A stretch of 64,000 bases of DNA from contig QFDA01000001.1 in assembly GCA_003130815.1 (NCBI GenBank), forward strand, positions 386,131 to 450,130. Direction: 5' to 3'. Made by a program: the position numbers and the translations under genes. The stretch is from Bacteroidetes bacterium SCGC AAA795-G10 (GTDB lineage: Bacteria; Bacteroidota; Bacteroidia; Flavobacteriales; Flavobacteriaceae). Every line of letters begins with the position of its first letter. Within the stretch, counting starts at the first letter, position 1. Below the pieces are notes generated by a model. That model had not been told where the DNA came from and made no database searches. It saw only the letters and a program-made list of their open reading frames with translations. Shown here one piece after another: positions 1-8,749 of the stretch.

Positions 1-1133
1 AAATTAAACTTGGAATATTAGGTGGCGGTGGTGACTCCTTAATCGGGATACTACACCGTGTTGCCTCGAATATGTATGATCGCTATAAAATAGTCGGAGG
101 AGTTTTTAATCCTAATTATGAAGAAAATTTAAAATTTGCTGATAAGATTGGAGTCGATACAGATAGGGTCTACATTGACTTTGATACTTTTATAGAGGAA
201 GAAATTAAAAAATCTAGCGAGGAACGTATTGAAGTAGTTTCTGTTCTTACCCCAAATTTTTTACACTTCCCGATGGCAAAAAAACTTTTGGAGAATGGTT
301 TTCACGTTATCTGCGAAAAACCTTTAACTACATCATATAAAGAAGCAATTGAATTGGAAACACTCCAAAAAAAACATAACGCCATTTTTGCTGTTACTTA
401 TACCTACACTGGTTATCCTATGGTACGGCACATGAAACATTTGATAGCCTCAGGTGCCCTTGGGGAGATTCAAAAAACAGATGTGCAATATTATCAAGGA
501 TGGATAAATCCAGTCATTCATGACCCTGAAATTCGAAAGACAGTTTGGCGTCTTGATCCCGAAAAAGCTGGGATTAGCTCATGTATTGGTGATATTGGAA
601 CCCACGCATTTCAGATGACTGAATATCTAACAGGAATGGAAGTGAAATATGTACTTTCAGATCTCAATATGCTATATGATGATAATGAATTGGATCTTGA
701 TGGTACTATTCTTATTCGTTTTTCTGAAAAAGTAAAAGGAGTTATTCGAGCAAGTCAAATCGCTACAGGAGAAGAAAATGGACTAACTGTAGCTGTTTAT
801 GGTAAAAAAGGTGCCTTCAAATGGGAGCAAGAAAATCCAAACATACTTTATCACATAACTGACGATGAGCCTAAGAGAATTATTAAGCCTGGACATGCAT
901 ATGTTTCTGAAGTTGCAGCTGATGGAACAAAATTACCCGGCGGACATCCTGAGGGTATATTTGATGCTATGGGTAATATCTATAAAGGTGTTGCCAAAGC
1001 CCTAAGGGACGAAACTGCATTTGATGGAGAATATCCTACGATGAACGATGGTGTAAGGGGTATGCTATTTATTGAAAAAGTTGTTGAATCACATAAAAAT
1101 GGAAATATATGGCTAAGCTTGGAAAGGAAATGA
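1..1133 (+). CDS. Gfo/Idh/MocA family NAD(P)-dependent sugar oxidoreductase (5' end outside window)
   Basis: The gene is cut by the window edge. The frame is open from base 3 and the first visible residues include the Rossmann dinucleotide loop (GILGGGGDS), so only a few N-terminal residues are missing and the internal ATG at 72 is not the true start. The family lysine motif CEKP lies about 80 residues after that ATG, and the catalytic Asp/His segment GDIGTHAF lies near residue 178. These enzymes oxidise or reduce a sugar or cyclitol hydroxyl with a nicotinamide cofactor in the cytoplasm. The stop overlaps the start of the sugar isomerase gene (ATGA), and a secreted 3-keto-disaccharide hydrolase-like protein follows. 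That suggests a catabolic operon acting on 3-keto sugars. The exact substrate cannot be read from the sequence. Confidence 0.9.
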   Translation, partial: IKLGILGGGGDSLIGILHRVASNMYDRYKIVGGVFNPNYEENLKFADKIGVDTDRVYIDFDTFIEEEIKKSSEERIEVVSVLTPNFLHFPMAKKLLENGFHVICEKPLTTSYKEAIELETLQKKHNAIFAVTYTYTGYPMVRHMKHLIASGALGEIQKTDVQYYQGWINPVIHDPEIRKTVWRLDPEKAGISSCIGDIGTHAFQMTEYLTGMEVKYVLSDLNMLYDDNELDLDGTILIRFSEKVKGVIRASQIATGEENGLTVAVYGKKGAFKWEQENPNILYHITDDEPKRIIKPGHAYVSEVAADGTKLPGGHPEGIFDAMGNIYKGVAKALRDETAFDGEYPTMNDGVRGMLFIEKVVESHKNGNIWLSLERK

Positions 1134-2182
1134 AAACAGTAAAAGGACCTGGAATTTTTCTTGCCCAATTTGTTGACAATAAGGCTCCTTTTAACACATT
1201 AGAAGGAATGTGTAAGTGGGCATCTGATTTAGGGTATAAAGGAATTCAAATCCCGACATGGGAATCATTCTTAATTGATTTAGATAAAGCAGCTGAGAGT
1301 AAAACTTATTGTGATGAACTTAAAGGGAAAATAAACTCTTTTGGATTAGAAATCACTGAGCTTTCAACTCATCTTCAAGGTCAATTAGTTGCTGTTCACC
1401 CGGCATATGATTTGATGTTTGATAACTTTGCCCCAGAGGCTTTTAAAAACAATCCTAAGGCGAGGACAGATTGGGCTGTGGAGATAATGAAAAAAGCAGC
1501 AAAAGCTAGTAATCATTTGGGACTTAAAACACATGCAACTTTTTCAGGAGCTTTACTTTGGCATACATGGCATCCATGGCCTCAAAGGCCTGAGGGTCTG
1601 GTAGAACTTGGATTTAGTGAATTAGCAAAAAGATGGATGCCTATTTTGGATATATATGATGAAAATGGAGTTGACGTGTGTTATGAAATACATCCTGGTG
1701 AGGACCTTCATGATGGTGTAACATTTGAGCGCTTTCTTGAAGCAACAAACAACCACAAGAGAGTAAACATTTTATATGATCCAAGTCATTTTGTTCTGCA
1801 ACAGCTTGATTATATTGAGTATATTGATCACTACCACGATTTTATTAAATCATTTCATGTAAAAGATTCTGAATTTAAACCAACGGGTAAAAAGGGGGCG
1901 TTTGGTGGTTATGGTGATTGGATTGACCGTGCTGGACGATATCGTTCTCCTGGGGATGGCCAAATCGACTTTAAATCAATATTTACTAAACTTACGGAAT
2001 ATGGATGTGATGTATGGGCAGTAATGGAGTGGGAATGCTGTATAAAAAGCCCTGAACAAGGTGCTAGAGAGGGTGCTCCATTTATTAAAAGTCATATAAT
2101 TGAAGCCACTCAAAAAACTTTTGATGACTTTGCAGGAGGTAAAATCGATGAGCAATTATTAAAAAATATTTTAAACTTATAG
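1130..2182 (+). CDS. Sugar phosphate isomerase/epimerase, xylose-isomerase-like TIM barrel
   Basis: This is a cytoplasmic TIM-barrel protein of the AP endonuclease 2/IolE type. Metal-binding segments appear in the usual order: YEIHPGE, DPSHF, SFHVKD and MEWE. The C-terminal GDGQIDF segment is also typical. The frame is open from an ATG at 1109, but I prefer ATG 1130: it overlaps the preceding stop as ATGA and has a purine stretch (ggaaagga) just before it. The family isomerises or epimerises keto-sugars and inositol derivatives. Its coupling to a Gfo/Idh/MocA dehydrogenase supports a shared sugar substrate. Function is confident at family level only. Confidence 0.88.
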   Translation: MKTVKGPGIFLAQFVDNKAPFNTLEGMCKWASDLGYKGIQIPTWESFLIDLDKAAESKTYCDELKGKINSFGLEITELSTHLQGQLVAVHPAYDLMFDNFAPEAFKNNPKARTDWAVEIMKKAAKASNHLGLKTHATFSGALLWHTWHPWPQRPEGLVELGFSELAKRWMPILDIYDENGVDVCYEIHPGEDLHDGVTFERFLEATNNHKRVNILYDPSHFVLQQLDYIEYIDHYHDFIKSFHVKDSEFKPTGKKGAFGGYGDWIDRAGRYRSPGDGQIDFKSIFTKLTEYGCDVWAVMEWECCIKSPEQGAREGAPFIKSHIIEATQKTFDDFAGGKIDEQLLKNILNL

Positions 2183-2187
2183 AGACA

Positions 2188-2916
2188 ATGAAAAATTCTA
2201 TTCTTCTTTTACTAATAATGTTTTTGTTTTTGAGTAATGAAAAAGCAAATAATAATTTAATTCAAACAAATGATGAGGGTTGGGAATCTCTTTTTGATGG
2301 TAAAACATTAAATGGATGGCATAGATATAATCTTAAGGGTGTAAAGCCTATATGGAAGGTAAAAAAAGGAGTGCTTACTTTTGATCCAGACTTAATACCA
2401 AGAGGAAACTATGTCCATGACCTAGTTACAGATAAAATTTTCAAAAGTTTCCAACTTTCTATAGAGTGGAACATTTCAGAAGGTGGAAATAGTGGGATTT
2501 TTTGGGGAGTACAGGAGGGTGGAAGTATCAGCAATCCTTATTTAACGGCCCCAGAAATTCAAATCATTGACAATGAAAAACATCCAGATGCTAAAGAAAA
2601 ACTGAAATTCCACCAAGCTGGTGCAGTTTATGATCTTGTGGAACCTACCAAAGATGTTTGTAACCCTGCTGGTCAATGGAATCATTTTTTATTAACAATA
2701 GATCACAATAAAAATCAAGGTAGCGTGGTCCTTAATGGAACAAAAATCCATGAATTTCCATTAAGCGGAGAAAAATGGGAATCTCTGATAGCAAAATCAA
2801 AATTTAGTGACAAATGTGAGTACAAAAGATTTGCTAGACTAAAATCCGGAAAAATAAGTTTACAGGATCATGGAAATAAAGTATCGTTTAGAAACATAAA
2901 GATCCGAAGACTATAA
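2188..2916 (+). CDS. Secreted DUF1080 / 3-keto-disaccharide hydrolase-domain protein
   Basis: An N-terminal hydrophobic signal segment (about residues 4-17) is followed by one DUF1080 domain (PF06439, LamG-like fold). It shows the family hallmarks WESLFDGKTLNGWH near the N-terminus, GGNSGIFWG in the middle, and a C-terminal ISLQDHG...FRNIKIR segment. No lipobox cysteine is visible, so it is probably periplasmic. Members of this family have been linked to hydrolysis of 3-keto-disaccharides. It starts 5 bp after the isomerase gene and is the last gene of the sugar module. The likely order is extracytoplasmic hydrolysis, then cytoplasmic dehydrogenase and isomerase steps. This pathway order is inference. 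Confidence 0.82.
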   Translation: MKNSILLLLIMFLFLSNEKANNNLIQTNDEGWESLFDGKTLNGWHRYNLKGVKPIWKVKKGVLTFDPDLIPRGNYVHDLVTDKIFKSFQLSIEWNISEGGNSGIFWGVQEGGSISNPYLTAPEIQIIDNEKHPDAKEKLKFHQAGAVYDLVEPTKDVCNPAGQWNHFLLTIDHNKNQGSVVLNGTKIHEFPLSGEKWESLIAKSKFSDKCEYKRFARLKSGKISLQDHGNKVSFRNIKIRRL

Positions 2917-2928
2917 TCAAATAAACAT

Positions 2929-3786
2929 ATGATACTATCCATGACAGGTTTTGGAAAAAAGGAATTCCAACACGAGGACAAGTACATTAGTATTGAAATA
3001 CGCTCTTTAAATAGTAAGAATACAGATATTACAATTAGAACTCCTAACTACTTAAGACCCCTAGACCCTGAGATTCGAAAAAAACTAGCAAATAAAATGC
3101 AAAGGGGTAAAATTGATTTAAATATACATATTGAATTTTCCGGAGATTTGGCACCTACTTCGATTAACAATAAAATAGTTAAAGCTTACATGAAACAATT
3201 AGAAGAAATTGGATCTTCTACCGAAAGTGAGCGGTTATCGATAGCAATGCGTTTACCTGACGCTTTCTCGTCAGAAAAAGAGGCTCTATGTGAGGAGGAA
3301 AAAAAGATTCTTTTATCTAATCTAGATATCTTGATCAGTGATATAAAGGATTTTCAGAAAAATGAGGGTATTGAAATGGGAAAAGATATCAAATCAAGAT
3401 TAAATTTAATTGATTCACATTTGAAAAATGTTGTTGAATTAGAGCCTAAACGGATTGAAAAAATGAGAGAAAAGATTTTGACTTCAATACAAAGTCTCAA
3501 GATTGAAATTGATGCTAATCGATTTGAGCAAGAAATGATATTCTACCTTGAGAAATTTGATATAACAGAAGAAAAAGTACGCTTAATAAATCATATCAAA
3601 TATTTTCGGGAGGTTATAAATGAAAATTCTCCTAATGGGAAAAAACTTGGCTTTATTGCTCAAGAAATGGGTAGAGAGATAAATACCATAGGTTCAAAAG
3701 CTAATGATGCCCATCTCCAAAAAATTGTTGTTCAAATGAAAGATGAATTAGAGAAAATTAAAGAGCAACTCCTTAATATTTTATAG
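2929..3786 (+). CDS. yicC: YicC family endoribonuclease
   Basis: This full-length (285 aa) YicC/YloC protein begins with the family signature MTGFGK near residue 5. It has a YicC-like N-terminal domain and the C-terminal DUF1732 domain, with the conserved segment GFIAQEMGREINTIGSKA near residues 240-257. YicC-type proteins act as endoribonucleases on RNA in the cytoplasm. The gene ends one base before gmk, an arrangement (yicC-gmk) conserved in many bacteria, and nadD follows. It starts 12 bp after the sugar module, so it may share its transcript or use a promoter inside the preceding gene. Confidence 0.93.
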   Translation: MILSMTGFGKKEFQHEDKYISIEIRSLNSKNTDITIRTPNYLRPLDPEIRKKLANKMQRGKIDLNIHIEFSGDLAPTSINNKIVKAYMKQLEEIGSSTESERLSIAMRLPDAFSSEKEALCEEEKKILLSNLDILISDIKDFQKNEGIEMGKDIKSRLNLIDSHLKNVVELEPKRIEKMREKILTSIQSLKIEIDANRFEQEMIFYLEKFDITEEKVRLINHIKYFREVINENSPNGKKLGFIAQEMGREINTIGSKANDAHLQKIVVQMKDELEKIKEQLLNIL

Positions 3787-3787
3787 A

Positions 3788-4357
3788 TTGGATTCAGGAA
3801 AACTTGTTGTCTTATCGGCTCCTTCAGGAAGTGGTAAAACATCACTTGTTAAAGAGCTATTGAAGGAAAAACTCAATCTTGGTTTTTCAATTTCTGCAAC
3901 CTCTAGGGCTCCAAGAGGGAAAGAAAAAAATAGTTTAGATTATTACTTTTTGAGTCATGAAGAGTTTGTTGATAAAATCAATGAAAATGCTTTTTTAGAG
4001 TATGAAGAAGTTTATAAAGGAACCTTTTATGGAACATTAAAAAATGAGATTAAAAGAATTTGGGAATCAGGAAAACATGTGCTTTTTGATATTGATGTTT
4101 ATGGTGGTATTAAAATAAAAAACCAATATCCAGAAAATACTTTATCTGTTTTTATTATGCCACCCTCAATTAAAGAGTTAGAAATAAGACTAAGAAAACG
4201 GGGCACGGAAAGTGAAGAAAAAATCAAAAATCGTCTTAATAAATCAAAGGAAGAATTGTCCTTATCAAAAAAATTTGATGTGGTAGTTATGAATGATGAT
4301 TTTATAGAAACGAAAATTAAACTAATAGAAATCGTAAATGAATTCATAAAATCTTAA
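3788..4357 (+). CDS. gmk: Guanylate kinase
   Basis: This enzyme phosphorylates GMP to GDP with ATP. The P-loop APSGSGKT occupies residues 11-18, the GMP-binding segment SATSRAPRGKEKNSLDYYF follows near residue 37, and the lid region with arginines (RLRKRGTESEEKIKNRL) lies near residue 138. Length (189 aa) is normal. The only start that leaves the normal short N-terminus is a TTG at 3788, one base after the yicC stop. No in-frame ATG precedes the P-loop, so a TTG start is nearly certain. This coupling to yicC probably sets the expression level. Confidence 0.95.
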   Translation: MDSGKLVVLSAPSGSGKTSLVKELLKEKLNLGFSISATSRAPRGKEKNSLDYYFLSHEEFVDKINENAFLEYEEVYKGTFYGTLKNEIKRIWESGKHVLFDIDVYGGIKIKNQYPENTLSVFIMPPSIKELEIRLRKRGTESEEKIKNRLNKSKEELSLSKKFDVVVMNDDFIETKIKLIEIVNEFIKS

Positions 4358-4377
4358 TCATAAAAATAAATTTTTAA

Positions 4378-4962
4378 ATGAAGAGAATTGGTTTATTTTT
4401 TGGCAGCTTTAATCCAATACATAATGACCATTTAAAACTAGCTTCTTTTTTTCTTGAAAAAGCTGACCTAGATTTAATTTGGTTTATGATTACACCTCAA
4501 AATCCATGGAAAAAAATAACTGATCTGTTAGATGAAACTGAACGTTTAAAAATAGTATCTCAGGCGCTATTATCTCATCCAAAATTTGAAGTGAATATGA
4601 TTGAATTTAAACTGCCTAAACCAAATTATACATACACAACTCTTACAAAATTAAAAAAAGAATATCCTGAAAAAGTATTTAAACTCATACTGGGAGCTGA
4701 TAATCTTATTTCTTTTGACAAATGGAAAAATTACGATAAAATTTTAGATGAATTTGAATTATTGATTTATCCAAGGGTAACCAATGAGTCAATTCCAAAA
4801 AAGTTTTTAGAGCATTCAAAAATTTTTTGGCCCAAAGCTCCAGATTTAATAATTAGCTCCTCTGAAATAAGAAAAAAAATTCGTGAAGGCAACGATGTTA
4901 GTACTAAAGTTCCAACTAAAAGTTGGGAGTATATAAAAGAGAATAATTTTTATTCTACTTAA
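4378..4962 (+). CDS. nadD: Nicotinate-nucleotide adenylyltransferase
   Basis: NadD makes deamido-NAD from nicotinate mononucleotide and ATP. The nucleotidyltransferase motif GSFNPIHNDH is at residues 9-18 and the C-terminal adenylyl-binding motif ISSSEIR is near residue 160. Length (194 aa) is normal. It is the last gene of the yicC-gmk-nadD set, 20 bp after gmk. Its stop codon abuts the stop of the convergent glycosyltransferase gene with no spacer, so no separate terminator fits between them. Confidence 0.95.
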   Translation: MKRIGLFFGSFNPIHNDHLKLASFFLEKADLDLIWFMITPQNPWKKITDLLDETERLKIVSQALLSHPKFEVNMIEFKLPKPNYTYTTLTKLKKEYPEKVFKLILGADNLISFDKWKNYDKILDEFELLIYPRVTNESIPKKFLEHSKIFWPKAPDLIISSSEIRKKIREGNDVSTKVPTKSWEYIKENNFYST

Positions 4963-6270
4963 TTAACTTTCAATTAAAACTTCTCTTATTAAACGTTTTG
5001 TGATTTCCTCGCGGCTCCAATTCTTAATATTTGATAACTTATTTTTAGGTTTTTTTACAAAATCAATTAAATTTCTCAAGTAATCTTCAATAATTTTTTT
5101 TTCATAATCTCTAGCTATACATACATTGGTGGCTTGTAATAAAAATCTAGAGGTATTAGTATCTGGACTTCCAATACATAGTATTGGAATTTCTGTTGCT
5201 AAATATTCTAATAATTTCCCAGATATCATTTGATTTTGAGCTTCTTTAAAAATGAAATTACACAAAAGATCTGCACTTTTCATAAGCGCAATTGCTTTTG
5301 AATGAGATATATAACCTAAATATTCGAAATCTACTTTAGGTATTTTAAATCTAATTTCATTAATAATGTCAGAATTTATATTTCCTGCTATCGTAAAATA
5401 AATTGAATAATAATTTGAAAGCTTTTTTATAACCTCTAAAAGAACTATGTAATTTTGATTTTTTGTAAGTAATCCCGTGTAAACAATATGAAATCCATTT
5501 TTCTTGGGTAAAGATTTGGTCATTTTCATGAGCCCTGAATCATAACCATTAGGCAGAGTTACAAACTTTTGATTAGGGGCTTTCAATTTAAGTTTATTTA
5601 TAAAAATTCCATCAGCACTAGTTATGACACCATTTGCATTTTGAATTACTTGTTTCTCAAGTCTTTCATCTCTAGAAACAGTTTTTTTGGAACGATATAA
5701 TGAAGTGTTGTAAAAAATATCTGTCCAAGGATCCCTTAGATCAACCCACCAATTAAAATCATAATATTTCCTTAGCCTTAAACCAACTAAATGTGTTGAA
5801 TGAGGAGGCCCAGTAGTTATTATTTTTTTTATTTTTTCTTCTCTAATTAAGTTAAATGCAGCTCGATATGCAAAATTGTTCCAACCTATTCTTGCATCAG
5901 GCACAAAAAAATTTCCCCTGATATATGCAGCAAGTTTCATGAAAAGGTTGTTTGTTTTTACTTCACCTTGTGGTATTCCAATTTTTTTATCTCCAGTAAT
6001 TATTCTTGAATACCATTTTAATGGTTCGAGAGTTCCTGTTTTAATGACTTTTAAGTCTTTGACTTCCTCATTTAAAGTTTGGTCTAGAACAGGATATGAT
6101 GCTTTAGATTCATCAACTGTGATTACAAAAGGTAAATATCCAAGCTTCTTTAAATATTTAGCGAAATACATCCACCGCTGAACGCCGGACCCTCCAGATG
6201 GTGGCCAATAATAGGTGATGATTAAAATTTTGGATTTATTCCCGTTCAATATTATTTTTTTGCCTTCCAT
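4963..6270 (-). CDS. Glycosyltransferase, GT-B fold (family 1/4-like)
   Basis: The N-terminus carries the GT-B acceptor-domain loop YYWPPSGGSGVQRW, and the C-terminal half has a donor-binding region (VYTGLLTKNQNY, then GKLLEYLATEIPILCIG). It probably transfers a sugar to a glycan or lipid acceptor at the inner face of the membrane. The frame extends upstream to 6378, but that would overlap DUF2480 by 127 bp. The ATG at 6270 leaves a 19-bp overlap and a normal N-terminus. The gene is the last member of the suf transcription unit, an odd place for a glycosyltransferase. It shows no other link to the capsule cluster 40 kb away. Confidence 0.85.
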   Translation of the reverse strand: MEGKKIILNGNKSKILIITYYWPPSGGSGVQRWMYFAKYLKKLGYLPFVITVDESKASYPVLDQTLNEEVKDLKVIKTGTLEPLKWYSRIITGDKKIGIPQGEVKTNNLFMKLAAYIRGNFFVPDARIGWNNFAYRAAFNLIREEKIKKIITTGPPHSTHLVGLRLRKYYDFNWWVDLRDPWTDIFYNTSLYRSKKTVSRDERLEKQVIQNANGVITSADGIFINKLKLKAPNQKFVTLPNGYDSGLMKMTKSLPKKNGFHIVYTGLLTKNQNYIVLLEVIKKLSNYYSIYFTIAGNINSDIINEIRFKIPKVDFEYLGYISHSKAIALMKSADLLCNFIFKEAQNQMISGKLLEYLATEIPILCIGSPDTNTSRFLLQATNVCIARDYEKKIIEDYLRNLIDFVKKPKNKLSNIKNWSREEITKRLIREVLIES

Positions 6271-6758
6271 AGAGGTACAGATGAGCATGCCTCTCCATAG
6301 AATATACTTTTTGCAACTTTCTGTAATCGTTGTATTAAATAAATATAGGATGCTTCTGGTATGGAATAATCCGAACAACCTTTTATAATGAGTGGTTTCC
6401 CTTTAAATTTTTCTAAATTTAATTGATCAATAGTTTTAGAAAAAAGGTGTTTTTCAAGTTCATTTAAGCTTCCTAGTATGATAATTTTTGCAAATGGTGA
6501 CAAATAGGTAGTTATCAAAAGTGTAGCCCATGCAGGTAAAATTAAATCTGCAGAGCAATCCAAGGCAATCAAATGATCTTTATATTTTGACCAATTATGC
6601 TCTTTTAGAGATTGTCTAAATGCCTTTTCACGAAGTACACCCTCTTCTAGCCATTGAGAAATATCTACTAAAGTTCGTACACCTTTTGATTTATAATCCT
6701 GAAGATCAACAATAATAAGTGAACTATTAGAAACTTTATTTATAATAGTATTATTCAT
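6252..6758 (-). CDS. DUF2480 family protein
   Basis: This 168-residue protein matches the Bacteroidota family DUF2480 across its length: N-terminal NKVSNSSLIIVDLQDY, central EHNWSKYKDHLIALDCSADLI (about residues 53-73), and C-terminal VAKSIFYGEACSSVPLWK. Conserved cysteines and histidines are present, including the Cys in CSADL, KGCSD and GEACSS. The function is unknown. Its regular position in the suf operon suggests a role in iron-sulfur assembly or a cysteine-dependent step. It lies 5 bp after the SufT-like gene and overlaps the following glycosyltransferase. Confidence 0.88.
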   Translation of the reverse strand: MNNTIINKVSNSSLIIVDLQDYKSKGVRTLVDISQWLEEGVLREKAFRQSLKEHNWSKYKDHLIALDCSADLILPAWATLLITTYLSPFAKIIILGSLNELEKHLFSKTIDQLNLEKFKGKPLIIKGCSDYSIPEASYIYLIQRLQKVAKSIFYGEACSSVPLWKAKK

Positions 6759-6763
6759 AATCT

Positions 6764-7087
6764 TTAGAGCATTCCTAATTCAAGCTTAGCCTCTTCACTC
6801 ATTAAATCTTGTGTCCAAGGTGGATCAAAAGTTATCTCGACTTCAGCAGATTTCACTTCATCAAGAGATTTAACTTTTTCCTCAACTTCCTTCGGTAAAG
6901 ATTCAGCAACAGGGCAGTTCGGTGTGGTTAATGTCATCAAAATTTTCACTTCAAAATCTTCATTAACTAAAACGTCATAAATTAATCCCAATTCATAAAT
7001 ATCAACAGGGATTTCCGGATCAAAAATAGTTTTTAAGGTCCCAACAATTTTTTCTCCCAAAATACTAGTATCAATTTCTTCTGACAT
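6764..7087 (-). CDS. sufT: SufT-like iron-sulfur assembly factor (DUF59/MIP18 family)
   Basis: This is a single DUF59 domain of 107 aa with the family segments DPEIPVDIYELGLIYDV (about residues 18-34) and the cysteine loop LTTPNCPVAESLP (about 52-64). SufT/MIP18 proteins help mature iron-sulfur proteins, probably in cluster transfer. It is encoded 5 bp after sufE and 5 bp before DUF2480 in the suf operon. A PaaD-type role in phenylacetate metabolism is excluded by context, since no paa genes are present. Confidence 0.9.
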   Translation of the reverse strand: MSEEIDTSILGEKIVGTLKTIFDPEIPVDIYELGLIYDVLVNEDFEVKILMTLTTPNCPVAESLPKEVEEKVKSLDEVKSAEVEITFDPPWTQDLMSEEAKLELGML

Positions 7088-7092
7088 AAATT

Positions 7093-7518
7093 TTAATTTA
7101 ATTGTGTTTGAAAAGCTACAGCATACATTTTTATTTGCTTGACCATCGAAACTAGACCATTTGCACGAGTAGGAGACAAATGTTCTTTAAGTCCAATATT
7201 ATCAATAAAATCTATATTCGAATCAATAATTGAGCGTGGGTGCTGATTTGAAAATACCCTTATTAAAATTGCAATAATGCCTTTAGTTATTATAGCATCA
7301 CTATCTGCTGTAAACTTGACCTTATCTCCATCTAGGTGTGCGTGAATCCATACTTTACTCTGACAACCCTTAATAATATTTTCTTCAGTTTTGTGTGTTT
7401 TGTCAATCAATGGCAAAGTCTTCCCTAATTCAATCATATGCTCATAACGTTGAGTCCAGTCTTCAAAAAATGAAAACTCTTCAATAATCTCTTTTTGTAT
7501 AGACTCAATTTCACTCAT
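7093..7518 (-). CDS. sufE: SufE, sulfur-acceptor protein for SufS
   Basis: SufE takes persulfide sulfur from SufS and passes it to SufB. The sulfur-carrying cysteine is Cys52 in IIKGCQSKVW, with the usual spacing. The frame is open from 7593, but that start lies inside sufS. ATG 7518 gives the standard N-terminus (MSEIESIQKEI) and 141 residues, and places it 16 bp after the sufS stop. It belongs to the same transcript as sufS and sufT. Confidence 0.94.
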   Translation of the reverse strand: MSEIESIQKEIIEEFSFFEDWTQRYEHMIELGKTLPLIDKTHKTEENIIKGCQSKVWIHAHLDGDKVKFTADSDAIITKGIIAILIRVFSNQHPRSIIDSNIDFIDNIGLKEHLSPTRANGLVSMVKQIKMYAVAFQTQLN

Positions 7519-7534
7519 TTTTAAAATTATTAAA

Positions 7535-8749
7535 TTATTGTAACATTTTAATTGCTTTTTGAACTCCTTTAACCATAATATCAATTTCGTCAAAAGTATT
7601 ATAAAAGGAAAACGATGCTCTTACAGTGCCTGGAATTTCAAAATAATCCATAATGGGTTGCGCACAATGATGGCCTGTTCTTACGGCAATACCCATTTGA
7701 TCCAAAATACTACCTATATCATATGGGTGAACATTTTTTACATTGAATGAAATAACCGCAGTTTTTTTATGTAAGTCTCCATAAATTTTAATCCCGTGAA
7801 TTTTTTTTATTTCTTCAGTAGCATATTTTAAAAGATCATTCTCGTATTTAATTATATTTTCGAATCCTATGCTGTTCATATAATCCAAAGCTGTACCAAA
7901 AGCAATACCACCCGCTATATTAGGAGTACCAGCTTCAAACTTATGTGGAAGATCTGCATAAGTAGTTTTTTCAAATGTAACACTAGAAATCATTTCACCT
8001 CCACCTTGGTAAGGAGGTAATTTCTCTAATAATTCAGTTTTCCCGTATAGCATACCAATTCCTGTTGGGCCACATAGCTTGTGAGCTGAAGTCACATAAA
8101 AATCAACATTCATTTTCTGTAAATCTGGTTTTATGTGAGCACACGCTTGAGCACCGTCTATTAAAACATAAGCGCCATTTTTATGTGCCATTTCAATAAT
8201 TTCATCAACAGGGTTTAGAGTGCCTAAGGCATTTGAAACATGATTTACAAAAACTAATTTTGTTTTTTTATTAAGAATATTTTTGTAAGTCTTAATATCC
8301 AAGGTTCCCTCTTGAGTCATAGGAATAACCTTAAGTTTAGCACCTGTTTTTTCACATAACATTTGCCAAGGAACAATATTAGAATGATGTTCTAAAGCTG
8401 AAATAATTAATTCATCTTCTGGTTTCAATAATTTGCTAAATCCAGATGCTACTAGATTTATACTTTCTGTTGTTCCAGAGGTAAAAATGATTTCATAGGG
8501 TTTGGCAACATTAAAATGCTCTTGTATTTTTATTCTTGCTTCTTCATATGCATCTGTTGCCTCCTGACTAAGCTTGTGGACGCCTCTATGAATATTTGAA
8601 TTTAAACGTGTATAATAATCGATAATCACATCAATTACTTGCTGAGGAGTTTGAGATGTTGCAGCATTATCAAAATAAATCAGATTTTGTCCATTTACTT
8701 TTCTACTCAATATTGGAAAGTCTTCACGGATTTTTAAAATATCTAACAT
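7535..8749 (-). CDS. sufS: SufS group II cysteine desulfurase
   Basis: This PLP enzyme removes sulfur from L-cysteine for cluster assembly. The PLP lysine is Lys224 in SAHKLCGPTG, a PLP-stacking His121 is in LEHHSN, and the catalytic cysteine is Cys362 in the group II motif RTGHHCAQP. Length (404 aa) is normal. Its start codon overlaps the sufD stop by one base (TAATG). This indicates translational coupling within the suf operon. Confidence 0.97.
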   Translation of the reverse strand: MLDILKIREDFPILSRKVNGQNLIYFDNAATSQTPQQVIDVIIDYYTRLNSNIHRGVHKLSQEATDAYEEARIKIQEHFNVAKPYEIIFTSGTTESINLVASGFSKLLKPEDELIISALEHHSNIVPWQMLCEKTGAKLKVIPMTQEGTLDIKTYKNILNKKTKLVFVNHVSNALGTLNPVDEIIEMAHKNGAYVLIDGAQACAHIKPDLQKMNVDFYVTSAHKLCGPTGIGMLYGKTELLEKLPPYQGGGEMISSVTFEKTTYADLPHKFEAGTPNIAGGIAFGTALDYMNSIGFENIIKYENDLLKYATEEIKKIHGIKIYGDLHKKTAVISFNVKNVHPYDIGSILDQMGIAVRTGHHCAQPIMDYFEIPGTVRASFSFYNTFDEIDIMVKGVQKAIKMLQ

